Shown in pieces: positions 43,921-51,692 of a stretch of 64,000 bases of DNA; within the stretch, counting starts at the first letter, position 1; each line of letters begins with the position of its first letter. A program made the position numbers and the translations under genes. Location: assembly GCA_963803015.1 (NCBI GenBank), contig CAWDKV010000003.1:248001-312000 (forward strand), given 5' to 3'. The DNA is from Berkiella sp963803015 (GTDB taxonomy: Bacteria > Pseudomonadota > Gammaproteobacteria > Berkiellales > Berkiellaceae). The notes beneath the pieces are model-generated. The model had not been told where the DNA came from, did not search any database, and worked only from the letters and a program-made list of their open reading frames with translations.

Positions 43921-45354
43921 TTAATTTCTTGGTGATGGTGGTCGTTCACCACAAGCGTTGGTTAAAACATCCAATTCTTCTTTCACCGTTTCTCTTATTT
44001 GCGTAAGATCAGAGGAAGCAACGTTTTCCGGTGCAGCTGCCGCTGCAGCGGGAGAGCAAGAAGAAATGGATGCATCAGTTATTAAAGGGTATTGCGACAA
44101 CAGATTAATCGCTTGAGGTTGATTAAGGCCAAGTAGCACATTGCTAAAAATTGCAAAATTGCTGTATGGTGTTGGCTTACCATCTAATATAGCAAAAGTG
44201 ATTTTTTCAAATTTATGGCAATATTTTGATTCTTCTAATACTTCGCGATAGGCCGTTGCCACGGCTTGTGCGGTCAGACCTGTTGCGTCACCTTTGAATT
44301 TAAAAGCGCCACAGCTAAGAGCACCTAAAACCAAATGGCGATGTCCGTTTTCTAACGCCACATCTAAGATGTGCCTGATTTTTTTCTTAGTGTTTTCTTG
44401 AAATTTAAGCAAATCAATGTCGCCTCTGCTATCTAATAAATGATTCCTTTCATTTTCGTCTAATTTTTCTGGTTTCCCCAGATCATATCCTGCCATAGCA
44501 ATACAAGAGACTTCGAATGGCTTGGCTAGGCGAGTAAAAGCACACTCTTTCAAAACAATAACGGAAGACGAATATATACTACCAAATTCAGGAAGCGGTT
44601 GATGGTATTTATGTCTTTTTTGGTAAGTTCCTGCCATCATCTCTGTCGTGAGACTAGGTTGCGCTAAAGAAAAGTAATAATTGCTTCTGCGCATGAGATC
44701 TTCTTCTTGCGCCGTCGCACCATGAACAACACCGCCACCTGCCCAAAAGCGATTGGCCAAATTTAATACTAAGACATGTTGCAAGCCTTGTTTTATTAAA
44801 TTATGCGCTGCCTCAAAACTATCTTGATTAACCACTTCGACTTCTGTATGCGACACATTAGCGTGAGGGGTACGTTGAACGTGTTGTTTTTGGGACGAGC
44901 CAGGTAGAGTGAGTATGAGATCTTCCCCATTGGCGTCTGTTTCATAGCAGGCAGTATTTCTTTTGGTGTTCTCAGACTCATCACAAAAATCGCGCTGAGA
45001 AATGTGTAAGCTATCTTTAAATTGTTCAATACGTTCTACAGAGCCTGGTTTTCCATAGATTGTTGAGACATCAGCAATCTGAGATGCAATATTGTTAAAG
45101 GCATTTAAGGTTTTTTCTCGACATGCCATAGGGTAATGACACTTTTGAATAAGTGCATCTAATTCGGTTTCAAACCTATGGTATACGTCTCCCATATATT
45201 TGGGGATAACTTCTTGATGGGGGGTACTCCGGCCAAATAATTTTGTATTTAATATATGTTGAATATTTTTGATGCAGCGACCATCTGCTCCTTCCTCAAG
45301 GATAATCTTTGTCACTTGTGCTAAAACTGATTGGTTAAATATCGCTATTTGCAT
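43921..45354 (-). CDS. PARG-like macrodomain protein, TIGR02452-type
   Basis: The 477 residues include a central domain with the PARG signature GGG-x7-QEE: WAGGGVVHGATAQEEDLMRR (G206-G208, Q216-E218). It is preceded by VLVLNLANRF and followed by HLVLGALSCGAFKFKGD, matching the TIGR02452/DUF2263 family of ADP-ribose-processing macrodomains. The N-terminal 150 residues are typical of that family's extended members. The Ala-rich, acidic C-terminal 60 residues (from about 420) are extra. It probably cleaves poly(ADP-ribose) or related linkages; a host-directed role is inference. Confidence 0.85.
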   Translation of the reverse strand: MQIAIFNQSVLAQVTKIILEEGADGRCIKNIQHILNTKLFGRSTPHQEVIPKYMGDVYHRFETELDALIQKCHYPMACREKTLNAFNNIASQIADVSTIYGKPGSVERIEQFKDSLHISQRDFCDESENTKRNTACYETDANGEDLILTLPGSSQKQHVQRTPHANVSHTEVEVVNQDSFEAAHNLIKQGLQHVLVLNLANRFWAGGGVVHGATAQEEDLMRRSNYYFSLAQPSLTTEMMAGTYQKRHKYHQPLPEFGSIYSSSVIVLKECAFTRLAKPFEVSCIAMAGYDLGKPEKLDENERNHLLDSRGDIDLLKFQENTKKKIRHILDVALENGHRHLVLGALSCGAFKFKGDATGLTAQAVATAYREVLEESKYCHKFEKITFAILDGKPTPYSNFAIFSNVLLGLNQPQAINLLSQYPLITDASISSCSPAAAAAAPENVASSDLTQIRETVKEELDVLTNACGERPPSPRN

Positions 45355-45474
45355 TTTACTTTCTCAATATAGGGATTTGAAGGAGGGAAATCCTAACATA
45401 CGAAAAAGTCGTACTCGTTTTTTACGATGATTTTACAGATAAAGGGGCATTTCTTTAGGATGAGTGGGCTAAGA

Positions 45475-45504
45475 TCCCCTAAGCATTAAAGAATGTTTAG
45501 GGGA
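45475..45504. other. Hairpin downstream of the lipoprotein gene
   Basis: TCCCCTAAGCATT (45475-45487) pairs with AATGTTTAGGGGA (45492-45504) around AAAG, with one mismatch. It lies 20 bp after the lipoprotein stop on the minus strand and lacks a T-run. Terminator or attenuator is possible. Confidence 0.5.
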
Positions 45505-45524
45505 ATAAACAGAAAGAGGGGCAA

Positions 45525-45905
45525 TTAAGCTTTGTTTGATTTCTTTGCAGGTGAGGCTTTGGAAGGCGCACTTGCAAGTTTGTTCGACTCACCTAGCTTT
45601 TGGTTATACAAGCTGGTCAGGTGTGAACGGCGTTGTTCAATTAATTTTTGTGCTTCGCCCGCATCATAGTAAGTGTACGCTAAACCGGGTAACCAAAAGA
45701 GAAATGCTGCTACGTTTGTTCCAGTCATCCCTTTATTACCATTCACTTGCTTTTCAGCTTGGTCAAGTTTGGCAAGTTCAGCAACGATTTGCTGTTGACT
45801 CATGTTTTGATCACCCATCTGCACAACTTGTGTTTTAGGAGAGGTCGAGCAAGCTGCCAGTGAGAATATGGCAACAATAATTAATAATTTACTAAACAAA
45901 TTCAT
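45525..45905 (-). CDS. Lipoprotein of unknown function
   Basis: The 126 residues open with a signal peptide and lipobox (IVAIFSLAACSTSPK, Cys19). A coiled Gln/Ala segment (MSQQQIVAELAKLDQAEKQV), a hydrophobic segment (GTNVAAFLFWLPGLAYTYYD) and a Lys/Ser-rich tail follow. The hydrophobic middle plus EAQKLIEQRRSHLTSLY resembles small Legionella/Coxiella lipoproteins without known function. A GGAATAC site precedes the ATG. Confidence 0.72.
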   Translation of the reverse strand: MNLFSKLLIIVAIFSLAACSTSPKTQVVQMGDQNMSQQQIVAELAKLDQAEKQVNGNKGMTGTNVAAFLFWLPGLAYTYYDAGEAQKLIEQRRSHLTSLYNQKLGESNKLASAPSKASPAKKSNKA

Positions 45906-46166
45906 TAGACTGTATTCCTTAATTTTTGTCAGTTAATAGTCAAACATAAAATGCAGGGATAATTTATCTCAGTTTTTCAAAAAAATCAAATGTGGATGCT
46001 GTAAAAAGCTGGTAATAGCAAGAAATATTAAAAATAATGATAAATTTTGCTCATTATGTCAGTGCTGATTCAGGATGTAGGGCGAGAGACGACAAACACA
46101 AAACTGTATTTAATTTGAATTTATCAGACGAATAACCACTTGACATTTAAATAGCGCTACACTAAT

Positions 46167-46616
46167 GTGAGCGAACATTCGCTTATGATGCGGCCTGAGA
46201 CAAATGAAATATATGCCTATAAAGCAAAAAGTGTGCTCAAAAAAATGACTAAATATAAATATATATCAGCAATTCTTGCTTTTGGCCTTTGGGGAGGATG
46301 GGCATATTTTGTCAACCAAGTCCCTGAACAATCCATTCGATCCTTATATGGCCTAACTCAAGGCACTATCAGCTTTATCATGACTCTTTTTATGGTGCAT
46401 ATTGTGGCCTGGGTTTTTAAACGTTCGTCAACCAAAGGGCTGCAATTGCTATTACCTGCTCTAGTCGCGATGGGTTTTTCTGGGAGTGTATTAGTATTAA
46501 TTCATTCCTTCATCGGGACCCCTCATTTAATCTTTACCATTACACCAGCGTTATTCGTGGGATTTATATTTTCCCTTCTCACCTCTTACAAACTATATAG
46601 AGAACGCTATGAATAA
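46167..46616 (+). CDS. Small integral membrane protein, first gene of a lipid-type operon
   Basis: The 149 residues contain about four hydrophobic helices (YISAILAFGLWGGWAYFV, GTISFIMTLFMVHIVAWVF, LLLPALVAMGFSGSVLVLI, LIFTITPALFVGFIFSLLTS). No family recognised. The GTG at 46167 or the ATG at 46185 could be the start. A -35-like TTGACA lies at 46140-46145; a fitting -10 (TAATGT) would start transcription around 46170, which favours the ATG. Its end overlaps the next gene by 8 bp, so the two are translationally coupled. Confidence 0.65.
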   Translation: MSEHSLMMRPETNEIYAYKAKSVLKKMTKYKYISAILAFGLWGGWAYFVNQVPEQSIRSLYGLTQGTISFIMTLFMVHIVAWVFKRSSTKGLQLLLPALVAMGFSGSVLVLIHSFIGTPHLIFTITPALFVGFIFSLLTSYKLYRERYE

Positions 46617-47268
46617 TTATTCAGAAAATAATATAAACTCTGGAAGAAGGCCTTTAACTATTCGAAAAGCACATGTTGCACAAAAAATGGCGTCGTGGTT
46701 AAGTAGGCAGAATATTACCCCCAATCAAATTTCTGTAGCGAGTACTGTTTTTTCATTATTTGCCGGCGTGGGGTTGTTTTTTAGTAGTGCTTTTTCTGCA
46801 GAAAAGAGTTGGGTTTGGCTGGTATTAGCTGCACTCTTTATACAATGTCGCTTATTGTGCAATTTGTTTGATGGTATGGTTGCAATTGAGGGTGGAAAAA
46901 AAACAAAATCCGGGGAGTTATTTAATGACATGCCAGATCGCATTTCTGATGCCATTATTTTTGTCAGTGCAGGTTATGCAGCGAGCGTTAGTGCTTTAGG
47001 ATGGAGTGCTGCCTTACTGGCAGTGATGACTGCTTATGTGCGTACACTTAATGTCAGTTTAGGCGCACCTAACGATTTTAAAGGACCAATGGCAAAACAA
47101 CACCGTATGGCAGTGATGACTATAGCGAGTGGATTAGCCGCTTTTGAAATGATATTTAGGGAGAACCATTACATCTTGATATTCGCTCTGATCATCATCA
47201 ATATCGGCTGTATGCTCACAATATATCGCAGAACCTTCTCGGCCTACCATTATTTAGAGGCGAGATAG
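46609..47268 (+). CDS. CDP-alcohol phosphatidyltransferase family protein (YnbA-like)
   Basis: The 219 residues have about six helices and the CDP-alcohol transferase region NLFDGMVAIEGG...KSGELFNDMPDR. The family pattern is D-x2-DG-x2-AR-x8-G-x3-D-x3-D. Here the first Asp aligns with Asn, the AR with AI, and the third Asp with Asn; the alternative alignment of FND shifts one position. The variant resembles the YnbA branch. It transfers a phospho-head group from CDP-diacylglycerol; the alcohol acceptor is unknown. Overlaps the preceding gene by 8 bp and is 1 bp from the next. Confidence 0.8.
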   Translation: MNNYSENNINSGRRPLTIRKAHVAQKMASWLSRQNITPNQISVASTVFSLFAGVGLFFSSAFSAEKSWVWLVLAALFIQCRLLCNLFDGMVAIEGGKKTKSGELFNDMPDRISDAIIFVSAGYAASVSALGWSAALLAVMTAYVRTLNVSLGAPNDFKGPMAKQHRMAVMTIASGLAAFEMIFRENHYILIFALIIINIGCMLTIYRRTFSAYHYLEAR

Positions 47269-47269
47269 G

Positions 47270-48202
47270 ATGTTTAATATACCTCCGTATTCCTTTCATA
47301 CGATGATATTTATACTTGGATTGATGAGTATTGCCTCAACGACTAGGCTTCTTTTGCGATGGTGGAAACCACATCAAGAAAACACAGAGCTTCGTTTGCG
47401 TATACAGTCTTGGTGGTGGATGATTGGTATTTTATTTGCTGTTCTTACTATCGGGAATAGAACCACTATTATTTTTTTTGGCTTATTAAGCTTTTTAGCC
47501 TTAAAAGAATTTATTTCAATTGTCCCCACTCGCCAATCAGATAGGCGCGCTATATTTTGGGCTTATCTTTTAATTCCCTTGCAATATTATTGGGTCAGCA
47601 TTGGCTGGCATGGCATGTTTCTCATTTTTATCCCAGTGTATATGTTTCTCTTTTTGCCTATGCGAATGGTCTTAGTTGGCGAGACTAAGGGATTTATACG
47701 ATCAGCTGGGGTGCTTCATTGGTCAGTCATGCTGACGGTTTTTTGCTTAAGTCATATTGCGTATTTATTAACCTTACCTGTTTTAAATCCGAAAGCAGGA
47801 AATATTGGTCTGATACTATTCTTGATATTTATGACGCAATTCAATGATGTGAATCAATATATTTTTGGTAAACTTTTTGGTAAATGCAAGATTATTCCTA
47901 AAGTAAGTCCGAATAAAACTTGGGCAGGGCTCTTAGGCGGATTAATCATTGTCACACTTAGCTCGGGGTTAATTGCCCCCATTTTAACCCCTTTGTCTAG
48001 TCTGCATGGTCTACTTGTTGGCGCAATCATTGCCTTGGGTGGCTTTATTGGAGACATTGTTATTTCATCAGTAAAAAGAGACATGCAAATTAAAGACACA
48101 GGGCGTTTAATTCCGGGACACGGTGGCATTCTAGATAGGTTAGATAGTCTGACTTTTACAGCCCCTTTGTTCTTTCATTTTATTTATTATGTGTATTATT
48201 AA
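47270..48202 (+). CDS. CDP-diglyceride synthase (phosphatidate cytidylyltransferase) family protein
   Basis: The 310 residues carry eight or so hydrophobic helices and the CdsA signature near the C-terminus: SSVKRDMQIKDTGRLIPGHG then GILDRLDSL. An upstream QFNDVNQYIFGKLFGK with SPNKTWAG also fits CdsA. It makes CDP-diacylglycerol from phosphatidate and CTP. In this operon it would supply the substrate for the CDP-alcohol transferase. The gene is a YnbB-like specialised copy, since a housekeeping cdsA normally lies near dxr. Starts 1 bp after its partner. Confidence 0.88.
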   Translation: MFNIPPYSFHTMIFILGLMSIASTTRLLLRWWKPHQENTELRLRIQSWWWMIGILFAVLTIGNRTTIIFFGLLSFLALKEFISIVPTRQSDRRAIFWAYLLIPLQYYWVSIGWHGMFLIFIPVYMFLFLPMRMVLVGETKGFIRSAGVLHWSVMLTVFCLSHIAYLLTLPVLNPKAGNIGLILFLIFMTQFNDVNQYIFGKLFGKCKIIPKVSPNKTWAGLLGGLIIVTLSSGLIAPILTPLSSLHGLLVGAIIALGGFIGDIVISSVKRDMQIKDTGRLIPGHGGILDRLDSLTFTAPLFFHFIYYVYY

Positions 48203-48206
48203 TTTT

Positions 48207-48875
48207 ATGAAAAAAATAATTAAACCGCTCTTTTTTCTTCTTATTGTACGACCTGTTGTTTATTTCTTATTAGGTTTAAATGTCATTAATCGCAAGAAAA
48301 TACCGGGAAAAGGGCCTGCAATTATTGTTGCAAATCATAACAGTCATCTTGATGCCATGGTTTTAATGAGTTTATTTCCTCTGGCCATGTTGAATAAGGT
48401 AAGGCCTGTTGCTGCATTTGACTATTTTTTTAAAAATCGGTTTACAGCATGGTTGTCAATCAATTGTATTGGCATTATACCGATAGATAGAAGTGGCATC
48501 GTGAACAAAGAAGGGATATTTGATGCTTGCCATCAAGCACTCAATAATAATGAAATATTAATTATTTTTCCTGAAGGAAGCAGAGGTTTCCCGGAAAAAA
48601 TGGGAGTAATAAAAAAAGGGGTTTACCATCTTATTAAAGATAGAGTCGACACAAAATTGATACCAATCGTCATGCATGGATTAGGGAAATCTTTACCAAA
48701 AGGCGAAGCTTTATTCGTCCCATACAATTGTGATGTGGTGGTTGGTGACTCATTAAAGCCTTGCATCAATGCAGAAGAACTGGTGGAGGTGTTAGCTACA
48801 AATTTTAACCAATTGCTCAGTCAATGTTTAACCCGACGTGTTATAGATTATCGGGAGGGAAAAGAAGAATCCTAA
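48207..48875 (+). CDS. 1-acylglycerol-3-phosphate acyltransferase (PlsC-like)
   Basis: The 222 residues from ATG 48207 show the acyltransferase motifs: VANHNSHLDAMVLMSL (H-x4-D, catalytic), GIIPIDRSG, IIFPEGSRGFPEKMG (substrate-binding) and IPIVMHGLGKSLPKG. A hydrophobic helix opens the protein (IKPLFFLLIVRPVVYFLLG). It acylates lysophosphatidate to phosphatidate, feeding the CDP-diglyceride synthase just upstream. Together the last three genes form a compact pathway from lysophosphatidate to a CDP-linked product. Confidence 0.9.
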   Translation: MKKIIKPLFFLLIVRPVVYFLLGLNVINRKKIPGKGPAIIVANHNSHLDAMVLMSLFPLAMLNKVRPVAAFDYFFKNRFTAWLSINCIGIIPIDRSGIVNKEGIFDACHQALNNNEILIIFPEGSRGFPEKMGVIKKGVYHLIKDRVDTKLIPIVMHGLGKSLPKGEALFVPYNCDVVVGDSLKPCINAEELVEVLATNFNQLLSQCLTRRVIDYREGKEES

Positions 48876-48935
48876 AAATTTTAATATATTTATGCTGTAT
48901 ATGTTAGTGTTTTCAATAAAACAAAGAGGTTGTTT

Positions 48936-49151
48936 ATGCAAAAATTAGCAATGGATGAAGTTCAATTAGTTTCTGGCGCAAGGTTTCTCCGGAGTAATGG
49001 GTTGTTGGCCGCAAAATTTGCCGCACCACTAAGTGTACCAACTACTGTAATGGCTGCGTTATGGGGACCCACTGATCCTGTTAGATTTGCGGTTAATGTT
49101 GGAACAAATTTTGGAGGAGCACAAGATATCTTGAGAGAATTTGACTTATAA
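48936..49151 (+). CDS. Double-glycine-leader peptide 3 (bacteriocin-like, unknown)
   Basis: The 71 residues from ATG 48936 (AGAGG upstream) begin with the leader MQKLAMDEVQLVSGA, 15 residues: L at -12, E at -8, V at -4 and GA at the cut site. The GA ending is an accepted variant of the double-glycine site. The 56-residue core (RFLRSNGLLAAKFAAPLSV then ALWGPTDPVRFAV) has no Cys and a Gly-rich segment (NVGTNFGGAQD), typical of pore-forming class II peptides. It lies 61 bp after the lipid operon and is followed by a 12-bp hairpin. Role unknown. Confidence 0.72.
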   Translation: MQKLAMDEVQLVSGARFLRSNGLLAAKFAAPLSVPTTVMAALWGPTDPVRFAVNVGTNFGGAQDILREFDL

Positions 49152-49167
49152 AAAACTATTGGGTGTT

Positions 49168-49200
49168 CGTCTTTGTGAGTACCCAACCCTCACAAAGACG
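49168..49200. terminator. Hairpin between peptide 3 and the abiE genes
   Basis: CGTCTTTGTGAG (49168-49179) pairs perfectly with CTCACAAAGACG (49189-49200) around a 9-nt loop. It lies between convergent peptide 3 and abiEii, so it probably ends both. T-runs are weak. Confidence 0.65.
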
Positions 49201-49214
49201 TCCCAAAGTGACGC

Positions 49215-50069
49215 TTATAGGTAAAGTTGCAAATTTGCGATTTGTGCAAGAAAAAAATCTTTTCCCCATAAATCTAAAGAAGATACTTCAATAGGTTTTA
49301 AGAGGGGTTGCACATCCTGTCTTACTTTACGCCAATCTATAGAATGAACTTTAATTATTAAATTCTCGATAAGCCAATTCTTGTCAACGTCTAGTCTTTG
49401 TTCTTGCCAAGGACCTTGTTGATACAGGGCATTTTCCAATAACTTAAAATTGACAGTTATTTTATTGGTGTTGTACCAAATAAAATCGTACCAATCTCTT
49501 CCTTTTACGTAAGGGCGACATAATAGTGCATGTAGCTTTCCTGAAAAGGAGCTTGGCAAGTCTTTTGCAAGAATACTAAATGCTAACGGAAAGGTGAGAT
49601 ATTTTATCTCTGTGTTAGCGCCTTGTGGAGGGTTGGTGTCAATTTCAAATTTTACTTTTATTTTTCTATGAGCTTTGTTTAAAGGGTATTGTAGATGAAT
49701 TAATTTCCCTATGGAATCTACTTTAAGAAATTGTTTTTGAATTGTTTTTTGAACTTCTGTTCGATCAGAAATCTCCACCTCATAGCCATAAGCTAGAAAA
49801 TCATCAACCATATGTTCAAGATAATGATTTAATGAAAAGACCTGGCTGGGTTTTAAAAGAGCAAAATCCAGATCTTCTGAAAATCTCTGCAATCCATATA
49901 ATATTCTTAAAGCTGTCCCGCCATGAAATTCAGCAAACTTGAAAAAATTAGCTTTAGATAAAGCCATTAAAGCAATTTCTTGCGTAATTTCCTTTAAGGC
50001 ATTTTGTTCATCTAAAGTAGTTTTACACTGATATAGCGCAAGTCTTTGTTCTATTAACTCAATACTCAT
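49215..50069 (-). CDS. abiEii: AbiEii-type toxin, nucleotidyltransferase
   Basis: The 284 residues show the AbiEii/AbiGii nucleotidyltransferase core: FKFAEFHGGTALRILYGLQ then RFSEDLDFALLKPSQ, the DNA polymerase-beta-like GG...DxD active site. These toxins tRNA-modify or guanylylate targets and are bacteriostatic until neutralised by AbiEi. The ATG at 50069 is preferred; an upstream start at 50096 would extend the overlap. It overlaps abiEi by 11 bp, as usual for this type IV system. Confidence 0.9.
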   Translation of the reverse strand: MSIELIEQRLALYQCKTTLDEQNALKEITQEIALMALSKANFFKFAEFHGGTALRILYGLQRFSEDLDFALLKPSQVFSLNHYLEHMVDDFLAYGYEVEISDRTEVQKTIQKQFLKVDSIGKLIHLQYPLNKAHRKIKVKFEIDTNPPQGANTEIKYLTFPLAFSILAKDLPSSFSGKLHALLCRPYVKGRDWYDFIWYNTNKITVNFKLLENALYQQGPWQEQRLDVDKNWLIENLIIKVHSIDWRKVRQDVQPLLKPIEVSSLDLWGKDFFLAQIANLQLYL

Positions 50070-50700
50070 AATGATAATCTCTAGTAATACCTTCAAGAAA
50101 ACGATTAATTCTCATACTGTGGTAAAAAGTGGACAATTCTTTGGAAAATTCAATAGTTAAAGGCGGTAAGCTACTTAAGTCTATGCGTAAGCTTTCAACT
50201 AATGGTGTTTTATCAATCCAGTCTTTTTTATAGCAATAAACGTAGTCAGTAATTGCTTTCCAAGGCGTAGCAATAAAGAAAATAGACTCGTTTTCTTCTT
50301 CTCTGGTGACGCCTAAAAAGAATTTCACAGCAGGAATTTTGTGATAAGTAAAGAACCCAAATTTGTTTTTTGTTGTTGTAGATTTTTGTGTAGTCACACA
50401 AGTTGTATTGAGTACTGCCTCAGGGATAAGTCCATGGTAGGAGAGCGCAGATTCTAGACTAATGTAAGAAGGCCAGTATAGCGCATGAGCCATCTCAAAA
50501 GGATGAGGTTTCGTCTTTTCGAGATAATTTCCGCGCCGATAGATGCCTTTTTTAAGTCGCGTTAAATATCCTTCTTTTAAAGCTCTTTTTACCTGAGCAT
50601 ATCGAGCATTATCATTTAATGGTAATAATGCACATAAATCGCTATAAGACACATAATCTGAGGCAACGGTTCGTAATTGTTTTTCAAGTTGGCTACTCAT
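50059..50700 (-). CDS. abiEi: AbiEi-type antitoxin and autoregulator
   Basis: The 213 residues have an N-terminal winged helix (TVASDYVSYSDLCALLPLND, ARYAQVKRALKEGYLTRLKK then GIYRRGNY) and the C-terminal antitoxin domain (IFFIATPWKAITDYVYCYKK). Type IV antitoxins of this family also repress their own promoter by binding inverted repeats. A perfect 9-bp inverted repeat sits 18 bp before its ATG. It pairs with abiEii; phage-defence function is known for lactococcal AbiE and inferred here. Confidence 0.9.
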   Translation of the reverse strand: MSSQLEKQLRTVASDYVSYSDLCALLPLNDNARYAQVKRALKEGYLTRLKKGIYRRGNYLEKTKPHPFEMAHALYWPSYISLESALSYHGLIPEAVLNTTCVTTQKSTTTKNKFGFFTYHKIPAVKFFLGVTREEENESIFFIATPWKAITDYVYCYKKDWIDKTPLVESLRIDLSSLPPLTIEFSKELSTFYHSMRINRFLEGITRDYHYEY

Positions 50701-50717
50701 AACTTAATGTTAGCACA

Positions 50718-50740
50718 AAACTGTCAAAAAGTGACAGTTT
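50718..50740 (-). promoter_or_regulatory. Palindromic operator upstream of abiEi
   Basis: AAACTGTCA (50718-50726) and TGACAGTTT (50732-50740) form a perfect inverted repeat with a 5-nt spacer, 18 bp upstream of the abiEi ATG. AbiEi antitoxins bind such repeats for negative autoregulation. Confidence 0.78.
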
Positions 50741-50947
50741 ATTTCTAAAATGTATAAGTGAGGATGCACCGCATTATATTATTTATTCGACTAAATTTTA
50801 AATTAGTTTTGGAAAAACAGTATTATTTGGCGATTTTCAGTGGTCATCTAACCAACCATTAAAATATTGCTATTACACGCAATATGGAAAAAATATTTTG
50901 AGATGAGCCGGGTTAAAAGCGAATCCTTTCGCTATAGGGCTGAGAGA

Positions 50948-51475
50948 TCAAGAGAAATGATAGGAAATGCCTCCTAGTATCGAACTTGCAGCAGGGGTTT
51001 CTCCTTTTTTAAATTCCTGGCTCAAAGAGAGATTCAAATTCACTTGTTTGCTGACATTGTAGCCCACGCCAATGACTCCTTTAGGAAGGGTGGTGCCATG
51101 TGTCACAGCTGCGCCTGCTTTGGCAAAGAGATTCACGTCTTCGCCAAGACCATAATCTGCAACGCCTAATACATCGAAACTATGTCGTCGCGATTTATTT
51201 TCTTTTTTGTGACCCACTTCTTGATAAAGTTGGTAACCCGTTTCAAGACCTAATTTTACATCATCATTGATATTTCCAAGATAACCCACACCTAAGCGTC
51301 CTGTCGCGCCATGAGTATTCTTCTCAGAAGAAAAAATATTCTTATATAAATTGTTATTTTCTCCTATACCTGCCACACCTGCTTGCCCAGTTACATAGGG
51401 TCCAGCAAAAACGCTTACGCTAAAAACAGCGAGCAAAGAAAACAAAGTAATAGAGAGTTTTTTGTGATTAATCAT
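50948..51475 (-). CDS. Small outer-membrane beta-barrel protein
   Basis: The 175 residues start with a signal peptide (LSITLFSLLAVFSVSVFAGP). Alternating strands follow (YVTGQAGVAGIGE, TGRLGVGYLGNINDDVKLGL, GVIGVGYNVSKQVNLNLSLS), and it ends GGISYHFS. The pattern matches OmpA/OmpX-type 8-strand barrels with Gly-rich strands. No specific function recognised. The gene is preceded by about 220 bp of AT-rich DNA without a gene. Confidence 0.72.
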   Translation of the reverse strand: MINHKKLSITLFSLLAVFSVSVFAGPYVTGQAGVAGIGENNNLYKNIFSSEKNTHGATGRLGVGYLGNINDDVKLGLETGYQLYQEVGHKKENKSRRHSFDVLGVADYGLGEDVNLFAKAGAAVTHGTTLPKGVIGVGYNVSKQVNLNLSLSQEFKKGETPAASSILGGISYHFS

Positions 51476-51692
51476 ACTACACCTATTGATTACATTATAT
51501 ATGACATAATTTTTACGAATTAAATCGTAAGAATCGAAGTGATTCTAGGAGATGCAAAAAAGGGATGCAAGTGGTTTGAGAAAATAAAGTGAGCGAGCGC
51601 TCATGTTATTTGACTGTGAAAAATTGTCAATTTTACTGAATTTTAACGATTAACGTGAAAGGCATCACATATTAGCGTATATACATCTTTCT

